Shown here: positions 1 through 9,022 of the stretch, piece after piece | How the letters are laid out: the number at the start of each line of letters is the position of its first letter | Position numbering within the stretch: position 1 is the stretch's first letter | Assembly (NCBI RefSeq): GCF_902499135.1 | Contig: NZ_CABVPR010000007.1 | Span: 62,001-126,000 of the forward strand | Origin: Burkholderia dolosa | GTDB taxonomy: Bacteria; Pseudomonadota; Gammaproteobacteria; Burkholderiales; Burkholderiaceae | Direction of reading: 5' to 3' | DNA: 64,000 nucleotides | Notes under the pieces: generated by a model | Told to the model about the DNA's origin: nothing | Seen by the model: only the letters and a program-made list of their open reading frames with translations | Database searches by the model: none | Position numbers and translations under genes: made by a program

Positions 1-290
1 GTCATCGCCGACACGGCCTTCAGGCGCTCGAGCAGCGACGCCGCATCGACACGGGTTTCGTTCCAGAAGAACTCGCCGTCGCGATTGATCGCGATCTCGA
101 CGCTCTTGGGCGTGGTCTGCAGCGGTTGCACCGTTTCCTTCGGCAACTGCAGCGGCACCGTATGGGTCACTACCGGGATCGTGATCAGAAAGATGATGAG
201 CAGCACCAGCATGACGTCGACGAGCGGCGTCGTGTTGATGTCCGCCATCACTTCGTCTTCGCCTTCCGCTTCGCCAACGCGCATGGCCAT
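1..290 (-). CDS. exbD: ExbD biopolymer transport protein (5' part; continues past the window start)
   Basis: Inner-membrane ExbD subunit of the TonB energising complex, which couples proton flow to TonB movement. About 96 residues are visible on the minus strand, starting MAMRVGEAEGEDEVMADINT. They include the typical TPLVDVMLVLLIIFLI membrane helix with the aspartate that carries protons in the family, followed by the start of the periplasmic domain. The start is the ATG at 290, with a second ATG two codons in. It follows exbB by 13 bases and is the last visible gene of the receptor-tonB-exbB-exbD run. The C-terminal part lies outside the window. Confidence 0.93.
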   Translation of the reverse strand, partial: MAMRVGEAEGEDEVMADINTTPLVDVMLVLLIIFLITIPVVTHTVPLQLPKETVQPLQTTPKSVEIAINRDGEFFWNETRVDAASLLERLKAVSAM

Positions 291-303
291 CGCGTCACCC
301 CGC

Positions 304-1203
304 TCAGTTGACCGCGTTGGCGGCTTTCAGCCCGGCGCGCGCCGTACGCTTGCCGCTCGCGAGCAGCACGGTGTGCAGCTGTGCGCCGAAGGCCCGCACG
401 CGCTCCATCACCGACTTGTTGCGGCGAACGAGGAAGTTGTAGCCGAGCACCGCCGGCACCGCGACGGCCAGGCCGATCGCCGTCATGATCAGCGCCTCGC
501 CGACCGGCCCGGCCACCTTGTCGATCGACGCTTGCCCCGCGATGCCGATAGCGGTCAGCGCGTGATAAATCCCCCACACGGTGCCGAAGAGCCCGACGAA
601 CGGCGACGTAGAGCCGACGGTAGCGAGGAATGCGAGCCCGTCCTGCAGGCGATTGGATACGCTCGTGGTCGCGCGCTCGATCGACACGTCGATCCACGTG
701 TTGCGATCGACCGCTTCGAGCAGCGCCTCGTCGTGATGCTCGCCCGCCTCGATCGCCGTTTGCGCGATGAAGCGAAACGGCGACGCCTCGTCGAGCTGCT
801 TGACGCCGTCGGCCAGCGACGGTGCGGCCCACAGATTGTCGTCGGCGTGCCGCGCGCGGCGGTTGGCGCGGTATTGCTCGACGAACTTCGTGACCATGAT
901 GTACCAGCTTCCCATCGACATCACCACGAGCAGCAGCAACACGAAGCGCGCAACGAAGTCGCCGTTCTTCCAGAGCGCACCGAGTCCATAGGGGTTCGTG
1001 ACCGTCTCGGCGGCCCCGGGCGACGCCGCGTCGGGGGCAGGTTGCGCCGCCGCGGACTGCGGCGCGGGTACGGCTTGCGCCGGTGCGCCGGCCGTCGCTT
1101 CGCTGCCTTGCGCGTAGGCGATGCGGGGCACGACGGTCGTGCCGATAGCGGCCGCGCCGATGACGATGCTCGTGGCGAAAGCGGCAAGAATGCGTTTGCT
1201 CAT
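304..1203 (-). CDS. exbB: ExbB/TolQ-type proton channel protein
   Basis: Inner-membrane ExbB of the TonB system (MotA/TolQ/ExbB proton channel family). The protein has 299 residues, with an N-terminal signal-like hydrophobic segment followed by an Ala/Pro-rich periplasmic stretch, an extension seen in some ExbB proteins. A membrane helix follows (FVLLLLVVMSMGSWYIMV), then the cytoplasmic region and the conserved channel segments (TVGSTSPFVGLFGTVWGI and LIMTAIGLAVAVPAVLGYN). The ATG at 1203 is preceded by GGAG at good spacing. An in-frame TTG four codons upstream is less likely. It lies between tonB and exbD in the same orientation and presumably forms a complex with both. Confidence 0.95.
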   Translation of the reverse strand: MSKRILAAFATSIVIGAAAIGTTVVPRIAYAQGSEATAGAPAQAVPAPQSAAAQPAPDAASPGAAETVTNPYGLGALWKNGDFVARFVLLLLVVMSMGSWYIMVTKFVEQYRANRRARHADDNLWAAPSLADGVKQLDEASPFRFIAQTAIEAGEHHDEALLEAVDRNTWIDVSIERATTSVSNRLQDGLAFLATVGSTSPFVGLFGTVWGIYHALTAIGIAGQASIDKVAGPVGEALIMTAIGLAVAVPAVLGYNFLVRRNKSVMERVRAFGAQLHTVLLASGKRTARAGLKAANAVN

Positions 1204-1263
1204 GTTCTGCTCCAATCCAGTTCAGTTCAAATTCGGTTCGGCGGTTGCGGGTGGCCCGGCGCC

Positions 1264-1971
1264 TCAGTTCAGGTTGAACGAGAACGGCACCTGAACGCGC
1301 ACGGCCTGCCCCTGTGCAATGCAGTTGAAGCGCTTGACGGCCTTGAACGCCGCACTGTCGAGACTCTCGTGATCGGACGATTGCGCGACGCGCTCGTTGG
1401 CGATGTGCCCTTGCGGATCGACGGTGAATTCGATAACCACGTCACCCGTCTCCCCGTTCTCCTGTGCCTCCTTCGGATACGCCATCGCGCCGCGGATCTG
1501 GTCGGAATTCGGGCATACGACCGAGATGGCCGTCTGCACCGGCGCGGGCTTGACCGGCTGCGCGGGCGCCGGCGGCGCGGGCGGCGCGACCTGCGGAGTC
1601 GGTGCGGGCGCGGCCTGATGAACGATCGTCTGCTGCGGCGGCGCCTGCACCGGCACCTCGGGCGGCGGCACGAACGGCGGAGGCGGCGGCGCGAATTTCG
1701 GCGGCGGCAATTGCACGACCGGCAGCGGCAGAGGCGGCGGCGGCTTGACCGGCTCGATGATCCTGGTCTCGATCGGCCGCTGAATCACGTGCACCACCTT
1801 GTTCGCGAGCCCATTGACGAGCGCCCATACGAGCACCACGTGCAGCGCGACGACGGCCGCAATGCCGCCGAAGCGCCGCGCGGGGCTCGCCTGCTTTCGC
1901 CCGAACCGGGCGATGCGCGGCGGCTGGGCCGGCGCCGAGGTAACAGCTGAGAGTTGTCCTTCCACTTTCAT
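1264..1971 (-). CDS. tonB: Energy transducer TonB
   Basis: TonB transmits the energy of the ExbBD proton channel to outer-membrane receptors. The sequence shows one N-terminal membrane anchor (ending ALVNGLANKV), a long periplasmic proline-rich spacer (several PPPP runs) and a C-terminal TonB domain. That domain contains AYPKEAQENGETGDVVIEF and a final RVQVPFSFNLN strand. Two ATGs lie six bases apart (1977 and 1971). GAAGG directly abuts the first and is well spaced for the second, so 1971 is preferred. It lies downstream of the receptor gene and 60 bases upstream of exbB, consistent with a dedicated transducer for that receptor. Confidence 0.94.
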   Translation of the reverse strand: MKVEGQLSAVTSAPAQPPRIARFGRKQASPARRFGGIAAVVALHVVLVWALVNGLANKVVHVIQRPIETRIIEPVKPPPPLPLPVVQLPPPKFAPPPPPFVPPPEVPVQAPPQQTIVHQAAPAPTPQVAPPAPPAPAQPVKPAPVQTAISVVCPNSDQIRGAMAYPKEAQENGETGDVVIEFTVDPQGHIANERVAQSSDHESLDSAAFKAVKRFNCIAQGQAVRVQVPFSFNLN

Positions 1972-1986
1972 ACTCATCCTTCGTCG

Positions 1987-2011
1987 TCCCGGCGCGGGCC
2001 GCGCGCCGGGA
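1987..2011 (-). other. Perfect hairpin between the receptor gene and tonB
   Basis: A 10-bp perfect inverted repeat (1987-1996 with 2002-2011, arm TCCCGGCGCG) with a 5-base loop. It lies between the receptor stop codon and the tonB ribosome-binding site. There is no U-tract, so it is not a classical terminator. It could stabilise or attenuate the transcript so that tonB/exbBD are made at a different level from the receptor; this role is inference. Confidence 0.5.
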
Positions 2012-2040
2012 CCGGTTGCCGCCTGGCGGCTTCCTCGCCG

Positions 2041-4761
2041 TCAGAACCGGTACGTCGCCCCGATCTGGAAGAAGCGGCCGAGGTCCGTGTACAGCGACTG
2101 GTCATAGCCGGTGATGTCGGGCACGGCTTGCCACTCGACGTCGAACGGCGGCTTCTTGTCGAACAGGTTCGTGATGCCGCCGTAGATCGTCCAGTGCTTG
2201 AAGCCGCGGTAGTTGAACATCAGGTTGAACTGGCTGTACGACGCGACCGAACCCGTGCCGCCGTCGCCGAATTCCGCGGCCACCGCGTTCGTATAGGGCC
2301 CCGTGTATTGCCAGGTCAGCGTGGTGGTCAGTTGCCGGTAGTCCCAGCTCAGGCTCGTATTGCCCTTCCAGCGCGGATTGCTCGCGCCGAACGGCTGCAG
2401 CAGCGCAAGGTTGTTGCCGGCGAAGTCCTGCGGTGCGGCTCCGGGGCTGTGCAGCTTGAAGTGCCACACATAAGCCCAGTCGCCCGCCAGCGTGAACGTG
2501 CCGTACTTGGTGCGCACCGCTTTGCGGAAGTTGAGATCGAAACCGTCGGTGTCGAGCGCGCCGAGGTTCACGAACTTCTGAACGAGGTAACGCACCGAGC
2601 CGTCGGCGTTGCGCACGACGCGGGACGGATCGTTGGCGACGAGCACCGCGTTCGGATCGTCGGTGCCGATGACGCCGTCGATGCGCACCTTGTAGAACGC
2701 CGCGCCGATATCGGTCGTCGCATCGGGCGAAAGCTGGAAGCCGATGTTGTAGTTCTTCGTGTGCTCGGGTTGAAGATTCGGATTGCCCTCGACTTGCTCG
2801 GTCGTGAAGTGCTTCGTCGGCACACCGCTCGGATCGTTCGGATCGACGAGGTTCTGGTGTGCCAGATAGACGGCCTGCGAGTTCTCGACGAGGGTCGGCG
2901 CGCGGAAGCCGCGGCTATACGACGCATACGTCGTCAGCATTTGCACCGGCTGAAAGCGCAGCGCAAAGCTCGGCGAAAACGCGCCGCCGAAGTCGCTGTA
3001 GTGATCGTAGCGGCCCGCCTGCGTGAACGTGAGGTTGCGCAGGATCGGAATGTCGACCTGGTAGAACGCGGCGGCGACGTTGCGCGAGCCCTCCACCGTC
3101 TGCACGTTCGCAGGCGCGGCTACGCCCTGCGACGCGAGCGTCTGCGGGTTGATCGTCGACGATTCGTGGCGGAACTCGGTACCCAGGCCGAGGCCGACCG
3201 CGCCGCCGGGCAGCGTGAAGAGATTCGACGTCGATGCCTTGGCCGTCACGCTGTCGACCTTCGAGATGGCCTGCTGATCGTCGTCGGTGAACACGCCCTT
3301 CAGACCGTTCGGCGTCGAAGCCGGGTTCGAGAAGTTGTAGGTGCCGTTGGCGAGCATGTTCTCGAGGCCCGCGACGTTGATCCGGTTGTGATACGTCGTG
3401 TCGACCGTGCTCTGCGAGTGGCCGTAATCGGCCGACCAGTCCCACGCGCCGAACCTGCCCGCGTCGAACGAGCCCTTGACGCCCGTGTTCGCCATCCAGA
3501 ACGTCGATACCGTGTCCGCCTCGACGACGTTGCCCGGGAAGGTCAGGTTGATCGCCGTCGGCACGCCGAACGGGTTATAGGGGTTGCTCACCGGAACGGT
3601 GCGCGGCAGCGGCGAAACGGATCCGGTCGACGGGTTGTAGATGTTCGTCGTGCTCGAGATCGACGCCGGTCCCTGCAACTGGATGGTTTCATTGCGGCTC
3701 ACCCAGAAGCCCGCATAGGCCTGCGTGTTGTCGTCGATCTTGAAGGTGGCGCGCACCTTCGCGTTCAGGCGTGTCGTGGACGGAATCAGCGATGTCGACG
3801 CGGCCGGGTTGTACGTGCAATTGGTCGCGCTCGTCGTGCTGCCCGGCGGGCACGGCGAAAGCGGCACCTTCGAGCCGTCCGCCAGCGACCAGTACGATTG
3901 CTGGTTCGGCCCGAGCGGCGCGGCCAGCCCGCCCGGATACTGGGTGAAGTCTTGCGCCGACGTCATGTCGCGATCGCCGAGCGTCGAGCCGGAATCGCGG
4001 TAGTAGCTGGCCGCCGCGGTGATGTTGAAGCGATCCGAATTCAGATCGCCGACGCCGGCCAGTACGCTGAAGTTGCCTTGCCCGTCGCCCGGATGCTGCG
4101 CCTTGCCGAGCTGGCCGTCGATCTGCAGGCCCTGGAAGTTCTTTTTCGTGATGATGTTGACGACGCCCGCGATCGCGTCCGAGCCGTAGACGGATACCGC
4201 GCCGGTCTTGACGATCTCGACGCGCTCCACCATGTTCAGCGGGATCGAGTTGACATCGAAGAACGTGTCGGTGAAGTTCACCGACTGCGCATAGTTCGCG
4301 ACGCGCTGGCCATCGACGAGCACGAGCGTGTATTTCTCGCTGAGCCCGCGCAACGCGATGCCGGCGCCGCCCGGCGCCGAGCTGTTCATCGTCGTCTGGC
4401 CCCAGCTGCTTGCGGAATTGGCCGACGTCGAACGCAGGAAATCGGCGACCGTCGTGTATCCGCTTTGCTGAATCTCCTTCGCGGTGATGACCTGCACTTC
4501 GGTGTGGCCGACCTTGTCGGACGTGCGGATCAGCGAGCCCGTCACTTCGAACTTGTCGAGCTTTTTCACCGTCTGCCCGCCCGGTGCGGTGCCCGATGCC
4601 GGCGCGGGCGCGGCGGCGGCCGTGCTGCCGGTTTGCTCGGCGGCGACGCTCCCGTCGACAGGCGTTGTCTGCGCGTAAGCGGAGGTACCCAAAGCCGCCG
4701 TCAACGCGACTTCAGCCCACGCGATGCTGCGTATTGCCGATCCCAAAGCCGTTGGTTTCAT
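2041..4761 (-). CDS. TonB-dependent outer-membrane receptor
   Basis: Outer-membrane gated beta-barrel receptor of 906 residues. A signal peptide (about residues 1-31, ending SAYAQ) is followed by a low-complexity Ala/Pro/Thr linker. Next comes a plug domain with the typical FEVTGSLIRTSDK start, LRGLSEKYTLVLVDGQRVANY and VERVEIVKTGAVSVYGSDAIAGVVNIITKK read in shorter blocks. The barrel ends with an aromatic C-terminus (QIGATYRF). The ATG at 4761 is preceded by AGGGG; an upstream in-frame start is unsupported. The ligand cannot be named: no Fur-like operator was seen upstream, so iron should not be assumed. Linkage to tonB-exbBD suggests a dedicated uptake system. Confidence 0.93.
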   Translation of the reverse strand: MKPTALGSAIRSIAWAEVALTAALGTSAYAQTTPVDGSVAAEQTGSTAAAAPAPASGTAPGGQTVKKLDKFEVTGSLIRTSDKVGHTEVQVITAKEIQQSGYTTVADFLRSTSANSASSWGQTTMNSSAPGGAGIALRGLSEKYTLVLVDGQRVANYAQSVNFTDTFFDVNSIPLNMVERVEIVKTGAVSVYGSDAIAGVVNIITKKNFQGLQIDGQLGKAQHPGDGQGNFSVLAGVGDLNSDRFNITAAASYYRDSGSTLGDRDMTSAQDFTQYPGGLAAPLGPNQQSYWSLADGSKVPLSPCPPGSTTSATNCTYNPAASTSLIPSTTRLNAKVRATFKIDDNTQAYAGFWVSRNETIQLQGPASISSTTNIYNPSTGSVSPLPRTVPVSNPYNPFGVPTAINLTFPGNVVEADTVSTFWMANTGVKGSFDAGRFGAWDWSADYGHSQSTVDTTYHNRINVAGLENMLANGTYNFSNPASTPNGLKGVFTDDDQQAISKVDSVTAKASTSNLFTLPGGAVGLGLGTEFRHESSTINPQTLASQGVAAPANVQTVEGSRNVAAAFYQVDIPILRNLTFTQAGRYDHYSDFGGAFSPSFALRFQPVQMLTTYASYSRGFRAPTLVENSQAVYLAHQNLVDPNDPSGVPTKHFTTEQVEGNPNLQPEHTKNYNIGFQLSPDATTDIGAAFYKVRIDGVIGTDDPNAVLVANDPSRVVRNADGSVRYLVQKFVNLGALDTDGFDLNFRKAVRTKYGTFTLAGDWAYVWHFKLHSPGAAPQDFAGNNLALLQPFGASNPRWKGNTSLSWDYRQLTTTLTWQYTGPYTNAVAAEFGDGGTGSVASYSQFNLMFNYRGFKHWTIYGGITNLFDKKPPFDVEWQAVPDITGYDQSLYTDLGRFFQIGATYRF

Positions 4762-5653
4762 AACACCCCTTTGTCGTCGCAAGGCCTGACTTTTTGTATG
4801 CGCGGAGATTCGCCGGCCTTTCGATAGCGTTGCCCCGCATTACCGCTTCATCATTCGACTCTCAAAACCATTCCATTCGCCTGCTTATTTCTTTCAATGC
4901 TCTTTCCGCCGTTATCAATAAGAAAGAATCGGAAATTCAATAAATGCATTCGTACGTAATTAACATCCGTAATTACATGGGATGAGCCTTTCCCTGCATC
5001 GAACGGCTGCAGACGACCTGCACCCTGGCGCATTTGCACCATGGCGCTTCATCAAATAGAGCGTACGCGCTACCAGGGAACGTCAGTCGCCCGTCGAAGA
5101 GCTGCTTTACGTATTCGCTTTGAAAGCCTTAATGCACGGCGCTTTCATTACCGTTCATTGCCAAAGTTTTACGTTGGACGCGAACATAGCAGGACAGAAT
5201 CGGAGCGTCAAAAAATATTTGATGCTACAAAACTTTGTTTAGGTGCATTAAGCGCACTCGCTTGGTGCGGATAAAAATCAATATGGATCACCGGCCGCGA
5301 CCGTTGTCCTGTCTTCCTTGTTCGGCGGCTTTTCTCGCTCGCTCGCGAATGCGCCGCAATGGAGCACACGGCGCCGCGCGTCAGCCGAACTTTTTTGTTT
5401 CGCAGAGGCGGGCGCCGTCGAGAACGGGGTTGCCGTTCGATCGTCGACCGGTCCGACGTGCCGCCGATCGAGGAAACTGAAGTACGCCAGCCGCACGGTT
5501 TGTCCGGCACATAGCGTTTCTTGTCGCGGAAGATCGGCGACGCGCAGGGCGAGCACGAATGCTTCGCATCGCAACAGTCCGGGCACGTGATCGGCATCGC
5601 CACACCGTCAGGATCGAGCCGATCTGCACGGTCCTGCGGGTTGCCCCGTCGGG
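4762..5653. other. Non-coding stretch upstream of the receptor gene
   Basis: No convincing gene. 4850-5000 and 5160-5280 are clearly AT-richer than the rest of the window. Several ORFs overlap here, including one on the minus strand with a Cys-rich CPDCC segment, but none resembles a known family or has a good ribosome-binding site. The stretch probably holds the receptor promoter and decayed mobile DNA adjoining the integrase relic. Confidence 0.4.
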
Positions 5654-5764
5654 CTACATCCGAATCGCCCAGATTTCCCGAAACTTTAGCGGCGGCTTCT
5701 GCCCGATAAGCTTGCCCTTGTTCCACGGGACGCGGGGGATTACCACAACATTCTCGGATTCCAT
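5654..5764 (-). pseudogene. Tyrosine recombinase (phage-type integrase) N-terminal relic
   Basis: A minus-strand ORF of only 36 codons begins MESENVVVIPRVPWNKGKL and continues IGQKPPLKFREIWAIR before a TAG stop. This is the characteristic opening of a short tyrosine-recombinase family common in proteobacterial chromosomes and plasmids, where the full protein is roughly 200 residues. AAAGGAG sits six bases before the ATG, so the original translation signal is intact. The catalytic part with the R-H-R-Y residues is not found downstream, so the gene is truncated. It probably marks an old insertion junction of the accessory segment. Confidence 0.75.
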
Positions 5765-5961
5765 GACAATCTCCTTTCAAGTGAATGGGGATTGAGTGTG
5801 CGCCGCGTCGGGCGGTCGCAGGTCGACCCTGAAGAGACCGATTCAAATCCCGAAATCGGACTCACGCACGCCGCGCCACCATGCGGTTCGATGCATGCAG
5901 TTGCTGGTACGAGATTCGGCTGTTTTAATTGGCCCTCTACATTCTGCGCCTGCTCGCCGAC

Positions 5962-6513
5962 ATGCCTTTATTTGAACCCGTCACGCTGACTACCCCTCGA
6001 CTCGTTCTGCGACCGCTTCGTGATGAAGACGCGCAAGCGCTGTTCGCAATCTGGTCGGACGCGGACGCGGCGCGCTATTTGCCATTTCTGCCGATGACTT
6101 GTTTGGATCAGGCGAGAAATCGCGTCACGCGTAAACTGAGGACATCCGCTAACGGCGAGGATCTTATTTGTGCGCTCGAATTGCGGACCACAGGCGAAGT
6201 CCTCGGGGACTGCGCTCTCTTTTATGCCGACGAGCAATGCCGACGTGCAGAAATAGGCTTTAGTCTGCAACGTAATCATTGGGGCGGTGGCTATATGAGT
6301 GAGGCCGCCTCCGCGTTGATCGAGCACGCATTTGGCACGCTGAACTTGCGCCGAATTGAGGCGGATATCGACCCGCGCAATGTAGCCTTGGCGCGTCTTC
6401 TCGAACGGCTCGGATTTATCCGCGAAGGGTTGTTGCGTGAACGCTGGATTGTTGGCGATGATGTGTCGGATAGCGCTCTGTACGGGCTGCTCAAAAGCGA
6501 TCGCCGGGCGTAG
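5962..6513 (+). CDS. GNAT-family N-acetyltransferase (RimJ/RimL type)
   Basis: Cytosolic acetyl-CoA-dependent N-acetyltransferase, 183 residues. The opening TTPRLVLRPLRDEDAQALF is typical of the RimJ/RimL branch. The acetyl-CoA loop is seen as QRNHWGGGYMSEA, and the C-terminal part has NVALARLLERLGFIREG, the usual last conserved block. The ATG at 5962 matches the family start; an in-frame TTG 33 bases upstream would add an unneeded extension. No strong ribosome-binding site is seen. The substrate (protein N-terminus, amino acid or antibiotic) cannot be told from sequence. It stands alone between the integrase relic and the SDR cluster. Confidence 0.88.
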   Translation: MPLFEPVTLTTPRLVLRPLRDEDAQALFAIWSDADAARYLPFLPMTCLDQARNRVTRKLRTSANGEDLICALELRTTGEVLGDCALFYADEQCRRAEIGFSLQRNHWGGGYMSEAASALIEHAFGTLNLRRIEADIDPRNVALARLLERLGFIREGLLRERWIVGDDVSDSALYGLLKSDRRA

Positions 6514-7021
6514 ATAGCCACTGGCTGCCGCCAAGGATTGATGCGGCGCCGTTGTCACTAGGGGTTCGATCGCGTTGCCACCAATTTACGCGGTGGCAAC
6601 CAGTGACCGGAACTGGCCGAACGCGGCCGGCCGCCGCCCTGTAACGCGCGACCGGCGCAGATCGACCCACTCCGGTCAGATAAGTTTCTCCGAACCGGTC
6701 AGCCAGCCAAATCCAGGTTTTGCGGAGTGGAGTGCCGATAAGCGGCCGTTGGCGACCTCACCCGATCGGCCATCAAGAGACACCCGCCGCGGTGAATAGC
6801 ACGGCCGTTGTCACCCACATACCGGACACCGCGTTGCCGTGGACGTGCCATATCCAATTTGGTCGACATTCGCGCCGCCTGACTCTGGGAATGTCGGTTC
6901 GTTCGGGCGATTTTTCCATTGACGGAAAAGTCATTCCACCCATGCCCGTCTAATCAAAAGTCCCCGTCCGACCGACAGTCTTCCCCACGCACTTGACATC
7001 CATCGCGAAAGGAGAAGGACC
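6514..7021. other. Intergenic region upstream of the first SDR gene
   Basis: No gene is supported. 6595-6800 carries short GC-rich imperfect inverted stretches around GGCCGG and GGCCGT that look like decayed intergenic repeats. 6909-6967 carries the promoter/operator element described separately. A good ribosome-binding site (AAAGGAG) precedes 7022. Confidence 0.4.
6909..6967 (+). promoter_or_regulatory. Shared promoter/operator element, copy 1
   Basis: About 59 bases matching the element at 9950-10009. 39 of the first 51 aligned positions are identical, including blocks GATTTTT, GGAAAAG, CATTCCA and GTCTAATCAAAA. The centre holds GGAA-N6-TTCC, an inverted repeat of the size bound by LysR-type regulators. 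The second copy lies in the divergent promoter of the LysR gene ending its coding at 9023 and starting at 9934. It is inferred that this regulator controls both SDR genes. Confidence 0.6.
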
Positions 7022-7879
7022 ATGAACATCACGACCACGCAGCAATTCAAGCGCGTCTGGTTCGTCACCGGCGCATCGCGCGGTCTGGGCGCACTGATCG
7101 CGCAAGCCGCGCTCGACGATGGCAACGCTGTCGTCGCGACCGGCCGCAACGCCGCGGCGATCACCGAGAGGCTAGGAGCGCCGCCCGCATTGCTCTCCGT
7201 TGTCCTCGACGTGACAAACGAGGCACAGGCGAAGGCGGCCGTCGAAGCCGCGGTCGATAAGTTCGGTCGCATCGACGTGCTGGTCAACAACGCGGGCTTC
7301 GGTTTGCTCGCGGCCGTCGAGGAATCGAGCGATGCCGAGGTTCGCCGCATCTACGAGACAAACGTGTTTGGCTTGCTCAACGTCACACGTGTCGTGCTGC
7401 CGGTAATGCGCAAACAGCGTTCGGGTCACGTGATCAACACGTCGTCCATCGTCGGCTATCAGGCGGCGGCAGGCGTCGGCGTGTACAGTTCGACGAAGTT
7501 CGCCGTGGAAGGTATCACCGAAGCACTGCATGCCGAACTCAAGCCGCTCGGCATTCACGCGACCATGATCGAACCTGGCTTTTTTCGCACGGACTTTCTG
7601 GATGCGTCGTCGCTGGTCGTCGGCAAGACGATCATTAGCGACTATGAAGAGACGTCGGGCAAACTGCGGCACCTCGCGGGTGAAATCAATCACAATCAGC
7701 CAGGCGATCCCGCAAAACTGGCAACCGCGATGGTCAGGCTCGTCGATGCAGAGACGCCACCGCTGCGTTTGCCGCTCGGCACGGACACGCTCAAGGCGCT
7801 CGCGGAAAAGAACGCGTACGTAACTGCCGAAACGGAAACCTGGAAGGCGCTTTCAGCATCCACCGACTTCCCGGCCTGA
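7022..7879 (+). CDS. Short-chain dehydrogenase/reductase (SDR), classical type
   Basis: NAD(P)-dependent oxidoreductase, 285 residues. The Rossmann glycine motif TGASRGLG is at residues 16-23, followed by a TGRN segment (Arg after strand 2 suggests NADP) and NNAG near residue 90. The catalytic set is Ser141/142, Tyr155 and Lys159 (YSSTK). The C-terminal tail is long for a 250-residue classical SDR. AAAGGAGAAGG precedes the ATG. It is nearly superimposable on the truncated SDR at 63626 in the visible part (KRVWF-TGASRGLGALIA and NNAGFGLL). The substrate is unknown. The promoter carries operator copy 1. Confidence 0.92.
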   Translation: MNITTTQQFKRVWFVTGASRGLGALIAQAALDDGNAVVATGRNAAAITERLGAPPALLSVVLDVTNEAQAKAAVEAAVDKFGRIDVLVNNAGFGLLAAVEESSDAEVRRIYETNVFGLLNVTRVVLPVMRKQRSGHVINTSSIVGYQAAAGVGVYSSTKFAVEGITEALHAELKPLGIHATMIEPGFFRTDFLDASSLVVGKTIISDYEETSGKLRHLAGEINHNQPGDPAKLATAMVRLVDAETPPLRLPLGTDTLKALAEKNAYVTAETETWKALSASTDFPA

Positions 7880-7894
7880 GCCGCAAAGAAAGAA

Positions 7895-7930
7895 CGGGCA
7901 GACAGCGCGCGTTTGAGCGGCGTCTGCCCG
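7895..7930 (+). terminator. Hairpin after the SDR gene, possible terminator
   Basis: Nine-base perfect stem (7895-7903 CGGGCAGAC with 7922-7930 GTCTGCCCG), loop of 18 bases, starting 15 bases after the SDR stop. There is no U-tract, so it is weak as an intrinsic terminator. It could still end or stabilise the SDR transcript before the flavoenzyme gene at 7982. Confidence 0.35.
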
Positions 7931-7981
7931 ATTCGGACAAGATGCGGTCATCGCCCTTTCAAGCTTGCTCGCGACAATGAC

Positions 7982-9004
7982 ATGAAGAAAATCGGTTTTC
8001 TATCGTTTGGCCATTGGTCTGCTTCGTCACACTCGCTCACGCGTTCGGCTTCCGACGTCCTACTCCAATCCATCGACCTCGCGGTTGCAGCTGAGCAACT
8101 CGGCGCGGATGGCGCGTTTTTCCGCGTGCACCATTTCGCGCGCCAGCTCGCGTCGCCATTTCCGTTGCTGGCGGCTGTGGGCGCGAGAACCAGCCGCATC
8201 GAAATTGGCACAGCCGTCATCGACATGAGGTACGAGAACCCGCTCTACATGGCCGAGGATGCGGGCGCGGCCGACCTCATCGCCGGCGGACGCCTGCAAC
8301 TCGGCATCAGCCGCGGCTCCGGCGAACAGGTGATCGACGGCTGGCGCTATTTCGGCTATGCGCCGGGCGAGGGTGAGACGCACGTCGATCTGGCCCGTCG
8401 ACACACGGAAGTGTTCTACGAAGTGCTGCGCGGCGAAGGTTTCGCCGAGCCAAATCCCCGACCGATGTTTGCCAACCCGCCGGGCCTGCTACGCGTCGAG
8501 CCCCATTCCGAAGGGTTGCGCGATCGCATCTGGTGGGGCTCGGGATCGGACGCCACCGCGGTCTGGGCAGCCGGTATGGGCATGAACCTGCAATGCTCAA
8601 CACTGAAAAACGACGAGTCGGGCCGTCCGCTTCATGTCCAGCAGGCGGAGCAGATTCGCGCCTATCGGCAGGCGTGGAAGGAAGCCGGACACGCGCGCAA
8701 GCCGCGCGTGTCGGTGAGTCGCAGCATCTTTGCGCTGATGAACGATCGCGACCGCATGTACTTTGGACGCGATGCGAACAGCGACGACACGATCGGACTG
8801 CTGGACGGCAACATCCGGACAGTTTTCGGCCGCAGTTATGCGGCAGAGCCAGACGCGCTCGTCAGGCAACTCGCAGCCGACGAGGCCATTACGGAAGCCG
8901 ACACGCTACTGTTGACCGTCCCGAATCAACTCGGCGTGGAGTACTGCGCACATGTGATCGAATCGATCCTCACGCACGTTGCCCCTGCGCTTGGCTGGCG
9001 ATAG
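7982..9004 (+). CDS. LLM-class flavin-dependent oxidoreductase (luciferase-like)
   Basis: Luciferase-like TIM-barrel flavoenzyme of 340 residues, expected to use reduced FMN or F420-like flavin. Family marks are the opening MKKIGFLSFGHW, DLAVAAEQLGADGAFFRVHHFARQ (the conserved active-site His segment) and a barrel strand RIEIGTAVIDMRYENPLYMAEDAG, seen in parts. RLQLGISRGSGEQV is the glycine-rich phosphate-binding part. The ATG at 7982 is chosen because the upstream 23-codon extension is unlike the family. It lies 102 bases after the SDR, in the same direction, and may belong to the same unit. Confidence 0.9.
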   Translation: MKKIGFLSFGHWSASSHSLTRSASDVLLQSIDLAVAAEQLGADGAFFRVHHFARQLASPFPLLAAVGARTSRIEIGTAVIDMRYENPLYMAEDAGAADLIAGGRLQLGISRGSGEQVIDGWRYFGYAPGEGETHVDLARRHTEVFYEVLRGEGFAEPNPRPMFANPPGLLRVEPHSEGLRDRIWWGSGSDATAVWAAGMGMNLQCSTLKNDESGRPLHVQQAEQIRAYRQAWKEAGHARKPRVSVSRSIFALMNDRDRMYFGRDANSDDTIGLLDGNIRTVFGRSYAAEPDALVRQLAADEAITEADTLLLTVPNQLGVEYCAHVIESILTHVAPALGWR

Positions 9005-9022
9005 TACAAGATCGCTTTGGCT

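Noticed and set aside
1954-4827. Long plus-strand Arg-rich ORFs over the receptor, carboxylase and adhesin genes
   Set aside because: They are antisense artefacts of high GC; composition is Arg/Ala monotone, with no starts or families, while the minus-strand genes are clear.
4762-5000. Fur box upstream of the TonB-dependent receptor
   Set aside because: No GATAATGATAATCATTATC-like sequence is visible, so iron control is not claimed.
5208-5846. Cys-rich minus-strand ORF (CPDCC...) as a gene
   Set aside because: No family match, poor start, and it overlaps the integrase relic in another frame.
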